64,000 nt of DNA from Lycocorax pyrrhopterus obiensis (Eukaryota; Chordata; Aves; Passeriformes; Paradisaeidae): the NCBI GenBank assembly GCA_014706295.1, contig JACSVZ010000028.1:1344263-1408262 (forward strand), given 5' to 3'. Position numbers and translations under genes: made by a program. Below, one piece after another: positions 29,390 to 40,654 of this stretch. The notes below the pieces were generated by a model. It did not search any database. It was given only the letters and a program-made list of their open reading frames with translations, and was not told the origin of the DNA. Each line of letters opens with the position of its first letter. Position 1 is the stretch's first letter.

Positions 29390-32300
29390 TTAGTCGGCGC
29401 CGTCGATGTGCAGGGGGGCTCGGGGCGGCCCCGGCCGGGGGGCACAGGGGTGCCCGTTGAGCTGGGCGGGCGCTGCCGGGCTCTTCTTGGGGAGCAGGGG
29501 GCAGGCGGCCCCCCCGGGACAGGCGCGTTTGGGGCTCGGCGCCGGCCGCTGCATCTTGTGCTCCAGCAGCATGTGGTTCTGGGGGGGCAGCCCCAGGCAG
29601 GCCCTGGGGGCACACAGGGGGTCAGGGTGGGCACCGCGGGGCTGGGGGAGGGCGGGGAGGTGGGGGGGACACGGAGCGTTGGGCACCGGGGGGCAGTGGG
29701 GTGGGTGTTCCGGGCACTGGGATGTGCTGGTGATGGGCATTGGGAACTCGGGGATACCTGCAGGTATTGGGCACCGGGACCAGCTGGAATGGGGCACCCC
29801 AAGGAACTGGGAACCCCAAGCTTTGGTTACTGGGACCCATTGGGAGCCACTGGTGCTGGGCACTGGGATCCATTTGTTTTGGGCTCCCCGCCGGACATCG
29901 GGGACTGGGACCCACTGGTGCAGGGCTCGCTGGGCACTGGGTACCAGGAGCTGTGTGCTGGGACACCCCAGGCATGGGCACCCTGCTCCCCTCGGGCGGC
30001 CCAGGACTGGGAATTGGGGACCCATCCATGCTGGGACCTTGGTCCTGGGCATCTGCAGGACCTCTGGGCTCTGGGACCATCATTCACCAGGTCATACTGG
30101 AACCCACTGGTGGCACTGGGACCCAGCCCCAGCACTGGGCACCCCAGGCCTTGGGCTCCAGGTCCCCCTGGATTTGGACACCCCACGATGGGCACTGGGA
30201 CCCTCTGGCACCCCGGCTATCCCACACTGGGACCCCCTGCAAGCCTCTGGGTGCCACCCTGGGCACCGGGGCGGTGGCACTTGGTGGCCACGAGGACGGG
30301 GACCCGTGGGTACCTCAGGATGTTCTCGATGCAGCTGCGCTGGCGGAAGAGCGCGTTGACCACGGGGGTGCCCTCGGGCACGAGCGGGGCCTTGCAGAGG
30401 AAGGCGAGGATGGAGAGGACGCTGTGGAAGCCCTGGAACTCGGGATCGGCCTCGGTGCAGAAGGTGATGCGCTGGCACAGCTCCGTCAGGATGGCCAGGT
30501 CCAGGATGATGGGGCTGGCCAGCAGCGAGTCCTGCGGGCAGCGAGGGGGTGAGGAGCCACCCCGGCACTGAGGAGACACCCGAGGACACCCTGGGGACAC
30601 CCTGGGGACACGCTGGGGACACGCTGGGGACACGCCGGTGGCCCCGCACGCACCTCGCAGGTGTTGTGGATGACGATGGTGTTGGTGCCGCCCATCATGA
30701 TCTCGGACGTGTACTCGTCCAGCGCCCGCTTGCTGTCCCCCACGTAGGGCACGTACTTGATCACCACCTGCCAAAGCCACGTCCCCGTCACCCCCGTGGT
30801 CACCCCCCACACGTGTGTGTGACCCCCCCCAGGCCCCCCAACTCACGCAGTGGTCAGGCTTGTCCTGGGGGCCGTAGAGGATGGGGTTGGCCTGGACCGT
30901 GTCGTCCACCACGTTGCTCTTGGAGATCTCCTTGGAGCGGAACTGCTGCGGCGCCGAGAGGTTCTTGCCGTCGTTGTTCCCCAGGTGGTTGTAGCTCACG
31001 ATGGACTTGGTCTGGGCAGGGGGCGGGGGCACGGACAGGTCACCCCCTGTCCCCTGCAGCTGGGGACACCCCCCTGTCCGTCCCCACGTACCTTGAGCCC
31101 GGCGCCCACCAGGAAATCCACCAGCACCGACTTGAGCTTGGTCTGCCCCGACTTGAAGTCGTCGCCGCCGATGAAGACGCGGCGCTGGGCGGCCAATTCC
31201 ACCGCCCCCGGCACGAAGGTGTTCTGGGGGGAGCCGTTGATGTAGGCGCAGCCCTCCAGGATGCTGGCCACGGCGAAGAGCGTGGACGGGGACACCTCCA
31301 GGCCTCGCTGCGGGGACACGGGGCAGCTCAGCGCCACCGCGGTGCTGGTGCCACCCCTCCCCGCTCCCCTCGCCCGCCCCCTGACCTCGATGGCCCTCAG
31401 CAGGTTGTCGGCGGTGTCGTTGAGCCCCGGCACGATGTCACAGAACCTCTCCGTGTTGGCCGTCCACAGGACGATGACTTTGTCCACCCCGCTGCTCTCC
31501 TTGAAGTCTCGGATGTCCCTGCGGATCTGCTCCACCTGGGACACGGCCGAGGCGGGGGGGGCGCGTCAGAGCGGTGGCACCGCCCCCATGGCCATTGTCC
31601 CCTCCCCTGCCCCGCCCTGCCAGGACCTGCTCGGCCATGGAGCCCCGCAGGACGTTGTCCGCCCGCTCCTCCTGGTTGGCGGCGATGAATTCGGGGATGT
31701 AGATGGAAGGTCGGGGCTTCATCTTCTCCATGTGCGGCCAGAGCTGCTCCTGCAGCGGCCACTCCAGCACCTCCGCCCGCTTCATGGCCTCCGCCAGGTT
31801 CAGCGAGGAGATGTCCCAGCCTGGGGGACACGGGGTGACCCAAGCGCTCGGGGTGTCCTGTGCCCCTGTGGGGTCCCCCCCGTGTCCCACCTACCGTCGA
31901 AGACGATGTCGTTGGGGTGCACCATGGGCAGCAGGTCCCGGAAGGGCACGTAGACGTCACCGGAGGGGCCGGTGCCCAGGCACACGGTGGAGGCTTGGAG
32001 CAGGGAGCCGTAGTAGTTGGCTTTCTGGGATGGGGAGGGCAAGGGTGAGAGGATGGCAGGGAGAGGAGGGGTCCCAACACCCCCAAACTGGGGGCTGGGG
32101 CTGCGGAGCCCCCCCACAGGGCCAGGGAGGAGATCGGGGTGCAAGACATGGGTGCAGCTGAGCTTGGTGTCCCCATCCCTGGGGGATGACCCCGGGTCCC
32201 AGGGGTCTTTCTGGGGACACTCACCCTGCTGGGACACCCCGGGGACATGGCCCTTGCAGGGGTCACACTGAGGACACCCACTCCGCTGAGGTCACTCTGG

Positions 32301-32712
32301 GGACACCACCCTCACTCAGGTCACGCTGGGGACACCTCCCCTTGCTGGGGACACCCACCTTGCGCCCCGTCTTGGTCATCCAGGACAGCCCCAGCTTGTT
32401 GGCCAGCACGGCCGCCGTCACCGTGGTGCCGTTGTTGCCCCCCCAGCCCACCAGCATCACCCCCAGGCGCGGCACCTGCCGGCCCGTGCGGAAGGTGAAG
32501 CGGGTGGAGCACGGCCGCACCTGGGGACAGAGAAAGGGGACAGCTGGGGACAGCGGGGACAAGCAGAGCCCCCCCCGAGCCCCCCGCCACCTGCCCACCT
32601 TGGTGACGCCGTTCTCCTTGCAGACGTGCACGGTGCTGTACGTGTACTTGGCCTCGATGAAGTCCTTGCTGTAGGTGACGTTGGGGCTCTCCACGAGGAA
32701 CGGCTCTGCCAT
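29390..32712 (-). CDS. ISYNA1: inositol-3-phosphate synthase 1 (myo-inositol synthase, 10 coding exons)
   Basis: Minus-strand coding exons: 32712-32599, 32520-32359, 32024-31895, 31820-31627, 31535-31386, 31307-31092, 31011-30847, 30767-30654, 30531-30314, 29603-29390 (stop TAA). All phases agree and give 558 aa, the same as human. The enzyme converts glucose 6-phosphate to 1D-myo-inositol 3-phosphate using NAD+ in the cytosol, the committed step of inositol synthesis. The Rossmann motif [10 protein letters not shown] is at 62-71. Conserved catalytic-domain blocks follow: LWTANTERF (223-231), NGSPQNT (274-280), [11 protein letters not shown] (297-307) and [10 protein letters not shown] (328-337). 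The C-terminal ~60 residues are Pro/Ala-rich and unlike human. Introns are tiny (74-122 bp for seven of nine). A noncoding first exon is inferred: an acceptor at 32724 precedes the ATG and a donor lies at 33602. Confidence 0.96.
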
Positions 32713-33149
32713 TGTTCCTGGAGCTGCAATAGGAGGAAATGGGTGTCAGCGCCGCTGGCCTGGCACGCCGGGCCACCCCCCCCCCGGCCCTCCCCGGGCC
32801 CTCCGCCCTGCTGGGACGTGGCTGTGCCTCCCGTGGGGACCTTGGCTCCCTGCCCTCCCAGCCTGGCGGTGGCACTGGGACGGTCACTGCAGCCCCTTCT
32901 CACCCGTGTCCCGGGACAGGGGGGGAGCTGGGGGGGACACCCTCACCCCAGAACCTCACGGAGGGTCCAGAGAGCCGAGGGGTGCGGGGCAGACAGGGAC
33001 TGTCCCTGGTGTCCCCTCCCCGGGGGTGGCACAGGAAGGTGTGGGGGACCAGGGATGCTCCCAGGGGACATGGGGTGTCCCTGCACGCCGGGGGGTGCAG
33101 GGGACGTGGGAACTGTGCCCTCGATCCCTGGGGGTGGCAGAAAGCGCTT

Positions 33150-33500
33150 CCAGGTGACGTGGGGACAACCCTGCACCCTGGGGTGGCACAGGGGACACGG
33201 GGACCAGGGGTGTCCCTGCTCCTGGAGGAGTCAGAGCTTGCAGGGGACATGGGGTCAGAAGCTGTCGCTCCCAGGCATGCAGGGAATTTGGTGACAGGGG
33301 CGGTCCCTACACCCTGGGGTGACAGATGAGGCAAGGGACATGGGGACGAGGGCTGTTTCCACTCCCAGAGCTGTCCCAGGGGACATCGGGAGCAAGACTG
33401 TCCCGGGATGGCACAGGGGACATGGGAACAAGGGCTGTCCCTCTCCAGGGGAAAGGGGATTTGGGGACAGCGGGTGTCCCAGCACCCCGGGGTGCCGGGG
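33150..33500. repeat. GGGGACATGGGG-type repeat in the ISYNA1 5' intron
   Basis: 'caggggacatggggac' and 'gctgtccc' motifs alternate at roughly 45-60 bp spacing through the intron that separates the noncoding first exon from the coding start. Confidence 0.6.
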
Positions 33501-33602
33501 GACACCGGGACGAGAGCTGACCCCGCCGAGGGCGCGGGGGGACACGGATCCGCAAACCCGAACCTCTCCGGGGGTCAGTCCCGCCCCGCCGCGGGCACTC
33601 AC

Positions 33603-33870
33603 CGGGCCGGGCCGCGCCGGGCGCGCAGGAGCCGGAGCCGGTGTCTGTGTCTGTATCGGTGCCGGTGCCCGGTGCCAGTGGTTGTGCCCGGTGCCCGTTA
33701 TCTGGTGCCGGTACCCTGTGCCCGGTGTTCGGTGTCCAGTGCCGGCAGCCGGTGTCCGGTGTTCAGTGCCCGGTGTCCGGTGTTCAGTGCCCGGTGTTCA
33801 GTGTCCGGTGCTGCCCCGCGGGGACGAAGCGATCGCGCTGCGGCCGCCCGGGCTCCCGCCGCTTAATCGG
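33603..33870 (-). promoter_or_regulatory. ISYNA1: ISYNA1 noncoding first exon and proximal promoter (CpG-rich)
   Basis: A consensus donor (CCCGGCCCG|GTGAGT on the minus strand) marks the 3' end of a noncoding exon at 33603. The upstream DNA is strongly CpG-rich up to about 34950. The start site itself cannot be placed. Confidence 0.5.
33658..33812. repeat. CCGGTGTTCAGTGCCCGGTGT minisatellite at the ISYNA1 5' end
   Basis: 'ccggtgttcagtgcccggtg' style units repeat about seven times, with the last copies nearly perfect (33745-33810). The array overlaps the presumed first exon or proximal promoter. Confidence 0.85.
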
Positions 33871-34264
33871 CTCCGCGGCCCCGCCCCGGCCCCGCCCCCG
33901 CCCGGCCGCGCCCCCCGCACGTGCCCACCGGCACCGGCAGCCCCGGACCCCCAGGGCCCCCCCGAGCCCCCGACCCCCGGTGCCAGGGCACGTGCGGGGC
34001 TCCCCGGACCACGCCGGCCGCTCGTACCGGGGGGGCGGCGGGAGGTGGCGGGCGGGAGGGGGAAGCGGCCGCTGACCCGGGAAGGGGAAGTGTCGCCGGA
34101 GCCGGTCCCGGGCCGGGACCGGGGGTCCCGCCGCAGCCTTCCGGCCATTGACAGCCCCGGGCCGGCGGCTTCCTGCGCCCGGGACCCGCGGGCGCCTTCC
34201 CACGGCGCCGCTCCCACGGGGCTGCCAGCCCGGCACCGGCACCGGCACCGCGCTGCCCCCGGCA

Positions 34265-34515
34265 AGGGCACCCGGGCACCCCACAGCCTCTGTTATCCTG
34301 CTGCTGCCCCCGGCGTGGGCACCCCAAAAGTCACGGCACTCTGGAGCCCCCGGCAGGGACACCCCGAAGGTCCTGGCACCCCACAGCCCCTGGCATGGAC
34401 ACCCCAGAGCCCCCGGCGTGGGCACCCCAAAAGTCACGGCTCGCCAGAGCCCCTGGCACGGCCCCCCCGGGAGCCCCGGCACCCCGGAGCCCCCAGGGCG
34501 GACACCCCGGAGCCC
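34265..34515. repeat. loose tandem repeat, unit about 40-50 bp
   Basis: 'gagcccctggcacggacacc' like blocks with 'ccaaaagtcacggc' recur five to six times with substitutions. Confidence 0.65.
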
Positions 34516-36009
34516 CCGCCGCCCCTCCAGCGCCCACCCCGGGTCCCCGCCGGCGCTGCCGGGGGGCACCGGCCCCCGTGTGAGGCCGCCCCTCCCGTGT
34601 GGGCCCGGGGAGCGCGGGGGGTGCCCGGGGCCGGCGCAGAGAACGGGGCCGCGGCCGCCCCCCCGCTGGCGGCCCCCGGGGTCCCGCTGCCTTTCAATGG
34701 CCCGCCCCGCTTCAAAGGGGCCCCCGGAGCCGGAGCAACGCCCCGGCCCCCTCCCCACCCTCGCTCCCCGCAGACACGGCGAGGACAGCTCTGCCCTCCT
34801 CCGCCACCCACCCCGCTCCTCGGGGCTCGCTGCCATCGCCACCCACCCTCCGGCACGCAGCGGGACGGGACCCACCGGGACCGACCCCGGAGGGCACCTG
34901 CGGCCGGGCGGCCGCGGGGAGAGGCGGCGGTGAAGGGCACGGCGGTGCCGGGGGGCCGCGTCCGGCCCCTTGGCCATGGAGGAACAATGATCCCTTGGTG
35001 CCGGGCTGGAGGACAAAACGAGCCCCGCGCTGGAATGCCAGTGCCTCAGCAAATTATTGAAACAAAAATAACATTTCTTTGTACAATAATCCTGGGGCGG
35101 GGAGGGTCCGGGCAGCGCTGCCAGGGGCCCAGAACTGGTATTTTTCCACTGCTTTCCTCTTTTTTTTTTTCCTTATTTTTTTACTTTTTTTTTTCGCCCC
35201 CCTCCCATAACTCCCACCATTGTTCCTTCCCCCACTCCCTTCCCACTCCTCCCACGCTCGGCACCGCATGAGCGGGGCTCCCTTGTTCCCGCTCGCCCAA
35301 CGCGTCCATGGGCCGGGAGCCCGGGCCGGCCGCCCAGTGCCTTCGCTCCCCAGCTGCCGGGGGCTGGCGGGGGGCCAGCGGAGCCGTAGCGGAGCCATAG
35401 CGACCGGCCCCGCTCCCCCAGCAATGGTGCCCACCCCCCGCTGCCAGCAGACCCCCCGCTCCAGCCCCGGGATGGGGATCCGGGCCACTCAGCCCCCCCG
35501 GGGGCTCCCGAACTCCGCAGCGCTTCATTATAAGCAGGTTCAGGGGCTGGTCCTGCAGCAGCCGGAGATGCTGCGAGTGCTGGGAAGGGCTCGGTTGGGG
35601 GGGTCCTGCCTCTGTCCCCCTCCCCACAACAGGTCGAGGCCAACCCCGCCAGCGCCAGATTTGCGCCTTGCAACAGCCTCAGCATTCCCTTGCCACGTTT
35701 TCCTTCCTCCACGGTTGGGTTTTTTCCCCTCGTGTAACATAATCCCAGGCTCTGGCCCTTCATTATCCCTGCTGGCAGCTCCTCATCCTCCTCCCTCTCC
35801 CTGTGCCATCGCCCTCCGGGCGCTGCGTGCCCAAGGTCGGACCCACGCCCGGAAGGGAGGGAGCAGGGGGTGATTTTGGGGGTCGTGCCCGGCGCTGGAG
35901 GTGCAGCAGCTGCTCTGGGAGAGGGACCAGAGCCATCGGACCGTGGCAAGGACGAATTATTCTAATGAGCTTCCTCCTGTAAACGAGCCACGAGCAGAGA
36001 AAGGTGCCC

Positions 36010-36105
36010 AGGGGAAAAACCCACGAGGGAAAAATCCACAGAGGAAAAAACCCATGGGGAAAAAACATCCACAGGGGAAAAAAACCACGGGGGAAAAAGC
36101 CCACG
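36010..36105. repeat. 16-17 bp tandem repeat (GGGAAAAAnCCACA)
   Basis: Six imperfect copies of 'gggaaaaacccacga' occur in succession in the ISYNA1-ELL interval. Confidence 0.85.
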
Positions 36106-37689
36106 GTGCTGTCACCGTGTTTCCAGCATCCCTCAAACCTGGCCAGGGCCTTCCCACGCCTGCATGACCCCAAATCAGGGACAGTTTGTGCAAGATGCGG
36201 TGCGAAGTGACTTTTCCCAGGTGTGACCTGAGTTATCAGTGAATTATCAGAGCCCAGGGCTCCTCCTGAGCCTGCACCCGGCTCGGTTTTGCCACCCGGG
36301 AGGACGCGGAGAGCGGGGATGCTCCCGGCGCGGCGGTCCCGGCTCCCGGCGGTGCCGATAAGGAGGCGGCGGCGGCAGGAGCCCGGCTGGCTCTGGCACA
36401 GCAAACGCAGCCAGTAAATTTCCACTGGGGCAGCTCCGAGTTAATGAGCTCAATGCGTGACCCCGGGCAGCGCCGGAGCTGCCAGCGGTTGGGAGGAATT
36501 CCCCAGGAAAGCTGGGAGGGGATGGGGACCCTTCCTGTGTGAGCGGCCCCGCGGGGCAGGAGGCGGCCTTGGATCCGCTCAGCGCCCCGGGGGAAGCTCA
36601 CAGAGGGTGAAGGGGGCCTGGGGTGCAGAGCTTGGCTCAGAAGCCACATCTGAAACTAAAACTGGAGGATTTGGGGATTTGCAAGAGCCTGGGCTCAGCT
36701 CTTGCTCCATGGCCGAGTCCCACCGCTGTCTCCTCGTGCGGGTGCTGGTGCTGCCGTGTCAGCTGCAAGGACAAGGACACCTTTAAAACAATAAACCAAG
36801 ACTCTGTAAAACGTTATTTGATCCCTGGATTATTGTCACCTTCTCCATAGTTTGCTGTTTTGGAGGGACAATCCCGAATCCAGCGCTTAACCCAAGTGAA
36901 CACGTTACGGACACGGGGAAGGCAGTGCCAGCACCTGCGGCCTCCAGCCCTGTGAGTTTGTGCCGGTCCCCCTCTGCTCCAGCAGGGAGGCAGCAGGAAA
37001 GCAGCAAGCAGCGATTCCAAGGCTATCACACTCCCGAGTAGTTTTATCCTCGATTTTGTGTTGCTGCTCCACGCAGCCCCAGGGACGCCGCCGGAGGCAG
37101 GGCCAGAGCAATCCCTGGTGACAGCAAGACAAGGGACAGTCCTGACACAGCCCAGCTTCTGCGGGATGATTCAGCCGGGTGGGAGGAGGTGCGAGAGCTC
37201 CGGCAGGGTCCGTGCCAGGCTCATCCCCACCTCCTGCTCCAGCAGCATCCCCGGGATGGGACTCGCTGCCCCAGCAGCCCCTCCGTGGATTCCGAGCATC
37301 CCGGAGCCTCCTGCTGCTCCAGGGCCACGGACCCTCCAGGCTGCCACCAGCAGCATCCAGCGCCTCTTCCAAAGCAGCTTTTCCTCCGAAAACGCGGACG
37401 GAGCTGCAGCGGGAAGCCCCCCCCCCAGCTCGTGCCAGGGCTGGAGGCCGATCCCAGTGCAGCGTTCCAAGGAGCTGGCCCGCTCCAAGCACCTCTTCCC
37501 TCTCCTCTTTCTTACCTACTCCCTGCTCTGACACTTCAGCTCACTCAAGTGACCCGGTCCCTTCCCGTTTCCTGCTTCCAAGCTCCACGCCAGCCATTTA
37601 TCACCTTTCCCTTTTGAGTTTCCTTGCAGGGAGAAGCACTGAAAAGAAATCCACAACCTTATTGTCTGCTTGTTTTCCAATACAGTGAA

Positions 37690-37695
37690 TTTATT
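37690..37695 (-). promoter_or_regulatory. ELL: ELL poly(A) signal AATAAA
   Basis: AATAAA on the minus strand lies in a locally A/T-rich patch about 2.96 kb after the stop codon. It is the best terminator candidate for ELL. Confidence 0.55.
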
Positions 37696-39624
37696 ATATG
37701 TTGCAAAATCAGCATTCAGCTTTTTTAGTGTACAAAAAAAGGACACTAGCTCTTAAGAAAAAAGATTAGGAAAGCTGAAGACTATGCTGCCTTGAAATTG
37801 TAACATTTTGGCAAAGTGAAAAGCTCTTTTGTAAACTCCAACTCCATGGCTCAATATAGTTTTTATCCACAGTACAATATTACAAAGTAAAACACGGTAT
37901 CAATAAGTTAAGATCATACTTAATCACCTAGAACTGGTTTCTATTAACCCAAAAAGCACAAAATTTTGCCTAAGCTTTGTCGTCTCTAAAAAGAAAAAAA
38001 AAAAAGAAAAAAAGGAAAAAAAAAGGCAGATTCGACTACAATTCTTTAACACAGTCCAAAAGAAAAGTGAAGCAGGAAGTTGGTGGATGCTAATTGGGTC
38101 TCACAGTTTGGATAATTCATTAAATATTTTCAGGGTTTTTTTTAATATTCAAATTTTTTAGAAGTTCCAGAATATACATGTAAATGTACACAATACATCT
38201 TTGTATACAACTCTGTTTGCAAAAATATCTTATAGCAGATGTATAAAGATTGAGATCCATCTCTATCCCCCCCTCCCCCAAGCAACAACAAAAAAAACCC
38301 CCCTCCTTTCAAAATATTAAGGATCAGGAGAAGTGTTTCCATGGAAGAATTTACTCATCCTGGGTTTGTAGCTGCTGCCTCTTCTGCCATCCCGAGTTCT
38401 GCCTCCTCCGCAGTCGGAACGAAGCCCCCACCAAGCCCCAGCACTGGGGAAATTCAGTTTTTCCACCCCAAAACCCCGGCACTGGGCAGGGCCGGCGATG
38501 CCGGGCTGTGCAGTGCCAGTCCCACAGCGGGGCTGAGGATTTGTGACATCCCAGGTCCTCCTCATCCCCTCCCAGATCCCCTCGGCTCCGGACGCGCCCA
38601 CCCCGCTGCCGGAATTCCCGGCTGGGATTCCCGGCAAGGCCCCAGAAATTTTCCAGACAAAGCTCCTTGCCTCCAGAGCTCCCAGCATTTTCCAGAAGCA
38701 CCGGAGGCAGGTGCTGCTGCACCAACGCTCCCTGATTTGGGTTTGATTCGATTTGGGGAGGAAGGGACGGGAGCAAAGCATTCCTGACCCCCGAGATTCC
38801 CAGCAGGAACGCCCTGGGGGGGTTCTGGGGTGCTCCCCCTGTGCTCCTCGGGCAGAGCATCTCTTCCCACCCTCCTCCACAGGTTTGGGGCTGAGGACCA
38901 GTGGAAGACTGGTGGCATTCCAGTGGCATCCCAAGGGCCACGGCCACCGTGTCCCCCTGGCTGTCGCCTTTCCCTTGGAGAAGGGGATGGCAAAGCCCTG
39001 CTGAGCGCTGGATGCACAGGGAGAGACCTCAGAATAAAGTGACAAAGCAAAAAGCAGTGGCCCTGGCTGTGTGACAACAATGAAATAACAATAATAATAA
39101 TATTAATAATTATTAATAATTTTATCTCCTATTTTTAATACAGCAGATGGACCCACGTTTCGTTTGGGACAGGAAAAAAACTCAAATAACTCCTTGTTGT
39201 AAGAAGTGTTTCCCTCCTTAACTCTGCCATTCCTCTCCTTCAAAGGGTGAAAGGCTCTTCAGTGCAACCTCCAAGGGAAGGAGACTCCACAGGGAAGGAA
39301 TCCTTTACTTTGAGATAAACGGAAGCGGGAAGAAGTCAAATCCCACAGGCTGGCAGGATTAAAAAGGGGAAAGGGGAGAGAAAGAAAGGAACAGCAGAGT
39401 TAAAGGACACCTTTGTGCTTTTCGGAGTGTTTCTCACACCCTGGCCATACTCTAAAACGTTCCCTTCAATCCAAAGTAAAGAATTTAAAAAAAAAAAAAA
39501 AAAATCAGGAAGCAGGAGTGCAGGGAGAAGCTGGCTGAGATAAAGCACACCAGCGGTGGAAGGGATCCGCGTGGGAAAACAGCACCTTACTGCTCCCACA
39601 AGGATTTGCTGCTGCCTTGGAAAG

Positions 39625-39646
39625 ACACACACACACACACACACAC
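39625..39646. repeat. (AC)11 microsatellite
   Basis: This is a pure dinucleotide run within the ELL 3' UTR. Confidence 0.95.
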
Positions 39647-40654
39647 AAAAAAATACCCCAGGAGAAAGCAGAGCACCCCCCCACCCCCTCCTCTCATGGA
39701 TCAGGGAATAAAGTCACTCGTCTGGGTGACTCCTGGGTAAGTTTTAGTAATACTGCAAGGAAAGGGTCCCAAGCACTTGGCCTAAAAGGAAAAGGGAGGC
39801 ACAGTTTTAGAAAAAAGATGCTTTTTTCTTTCCTCTTTTTTGATACAAAAATAGACCATAGTCTCATTAGCAATTAATAAAATTGGCTGCCTTGGTAGAA
39901 AATTAGAAAAGTCAAAGCCAGACAGGTCTCCATCTTCCCAGCACTGGTAGCTGGAGGTGAACTGGGCAGACTGGGGGGAAGGTTTGCACCCAAACGCACA
40001 AAGCAGATTGAAAAAAAGGGGTTTTGGGGGGGGGGGTTTTTGGGATCCACCTCTGCCCTGGCCAAGGTGCTGAGCCCCAGGGGACCCCCTGTGCTGCCAC
40101 AATCCCCCCCAGCCCGAGGATGACAAAGCAGGGACAGACAAGGAGAGCTCAGGGAACGTGGTGTATTTCCGCGGAGCCGGGAGCGCACAGCTCTCATTCC
40201 GAACAGTCCTAGCAGCAATTCCAGTTCCTCACCATTTGTAGGACAATTTGTAACCCACGTGGAGCTGGGCCAGGGGGAATTACAACTTCATGCCAAACTT
40301 TTAATCCATGAAAACTACAGATTCTTAACCTTTGGGAGCTTCGGTCACTTTAGGCAAGGTTTCCCTCAAGTGTCAAACGCTGGCTTCGAATAAGCAGGAA
40401 TTTTTTTTTTGTTTTTTTGTGATTTTTTGTTATCCATTTGTTACATTCCAACATTCAGAGAGGCTTAAAAACTCGGGAGGAGCGTGCTGGACGTGGACAT
40501 GACAGATCTGGCATCTTAAAGTCATCCCCAAGTTCTTCAACCACGAGGAATTAATGCTCGTCTCTGAAAGGGATTTTGGGTGTACAAAAGGGAACGTAAC
40601 GTCCAGGGTGACTGGATTTTGGTTTGCCCTACCCAGTCCAGGGGTGAGTGGCAG

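Larger units (their letters stand above)
33870..37670. other. intergenic region between the ISYNA1 promoter and the ELL 3' end
   Basis: The left part (to ~34950) is CpG-island-like and contains a loose repeat (34265-34515, 'agcccctggc...gacacccc'). The rest is ordinary non-coding DNA with no exon recognised. The 650-aa open frame at 33319-35271 is stop-poor GC-rich DNA without any family signature. Confidence 0.5.
37670..40654 (-). other. ELL: 3' UTR of ELL
   Basis: About 3 kb lies between the ELL stop (40655-40657) and AATAAA on the minus strand at 37690-37695. No other tttatt was noticed in the interval, and no gene was seen. It contains A/T-rich stretches, an (AC)11 microsatellite at 39625-39646 and an A-run at 39487-39504. 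Confidence 0.65.

Noticed and set aside
33319..35271. 650-codon open frame over the ISYNA1 promoter
   Set aside because: CpG-rich DNA with few stops; Pro/Arg/Gly composition without domains, and it crosses the noncoding exon and promoter of ISYNA1.
35054..36425. Open frames of 144-258 codons in the ISYNA1-ELL gap
   Set aside because: No conserved motif, no plausible splice or start context, and overlapping frames on both strands.
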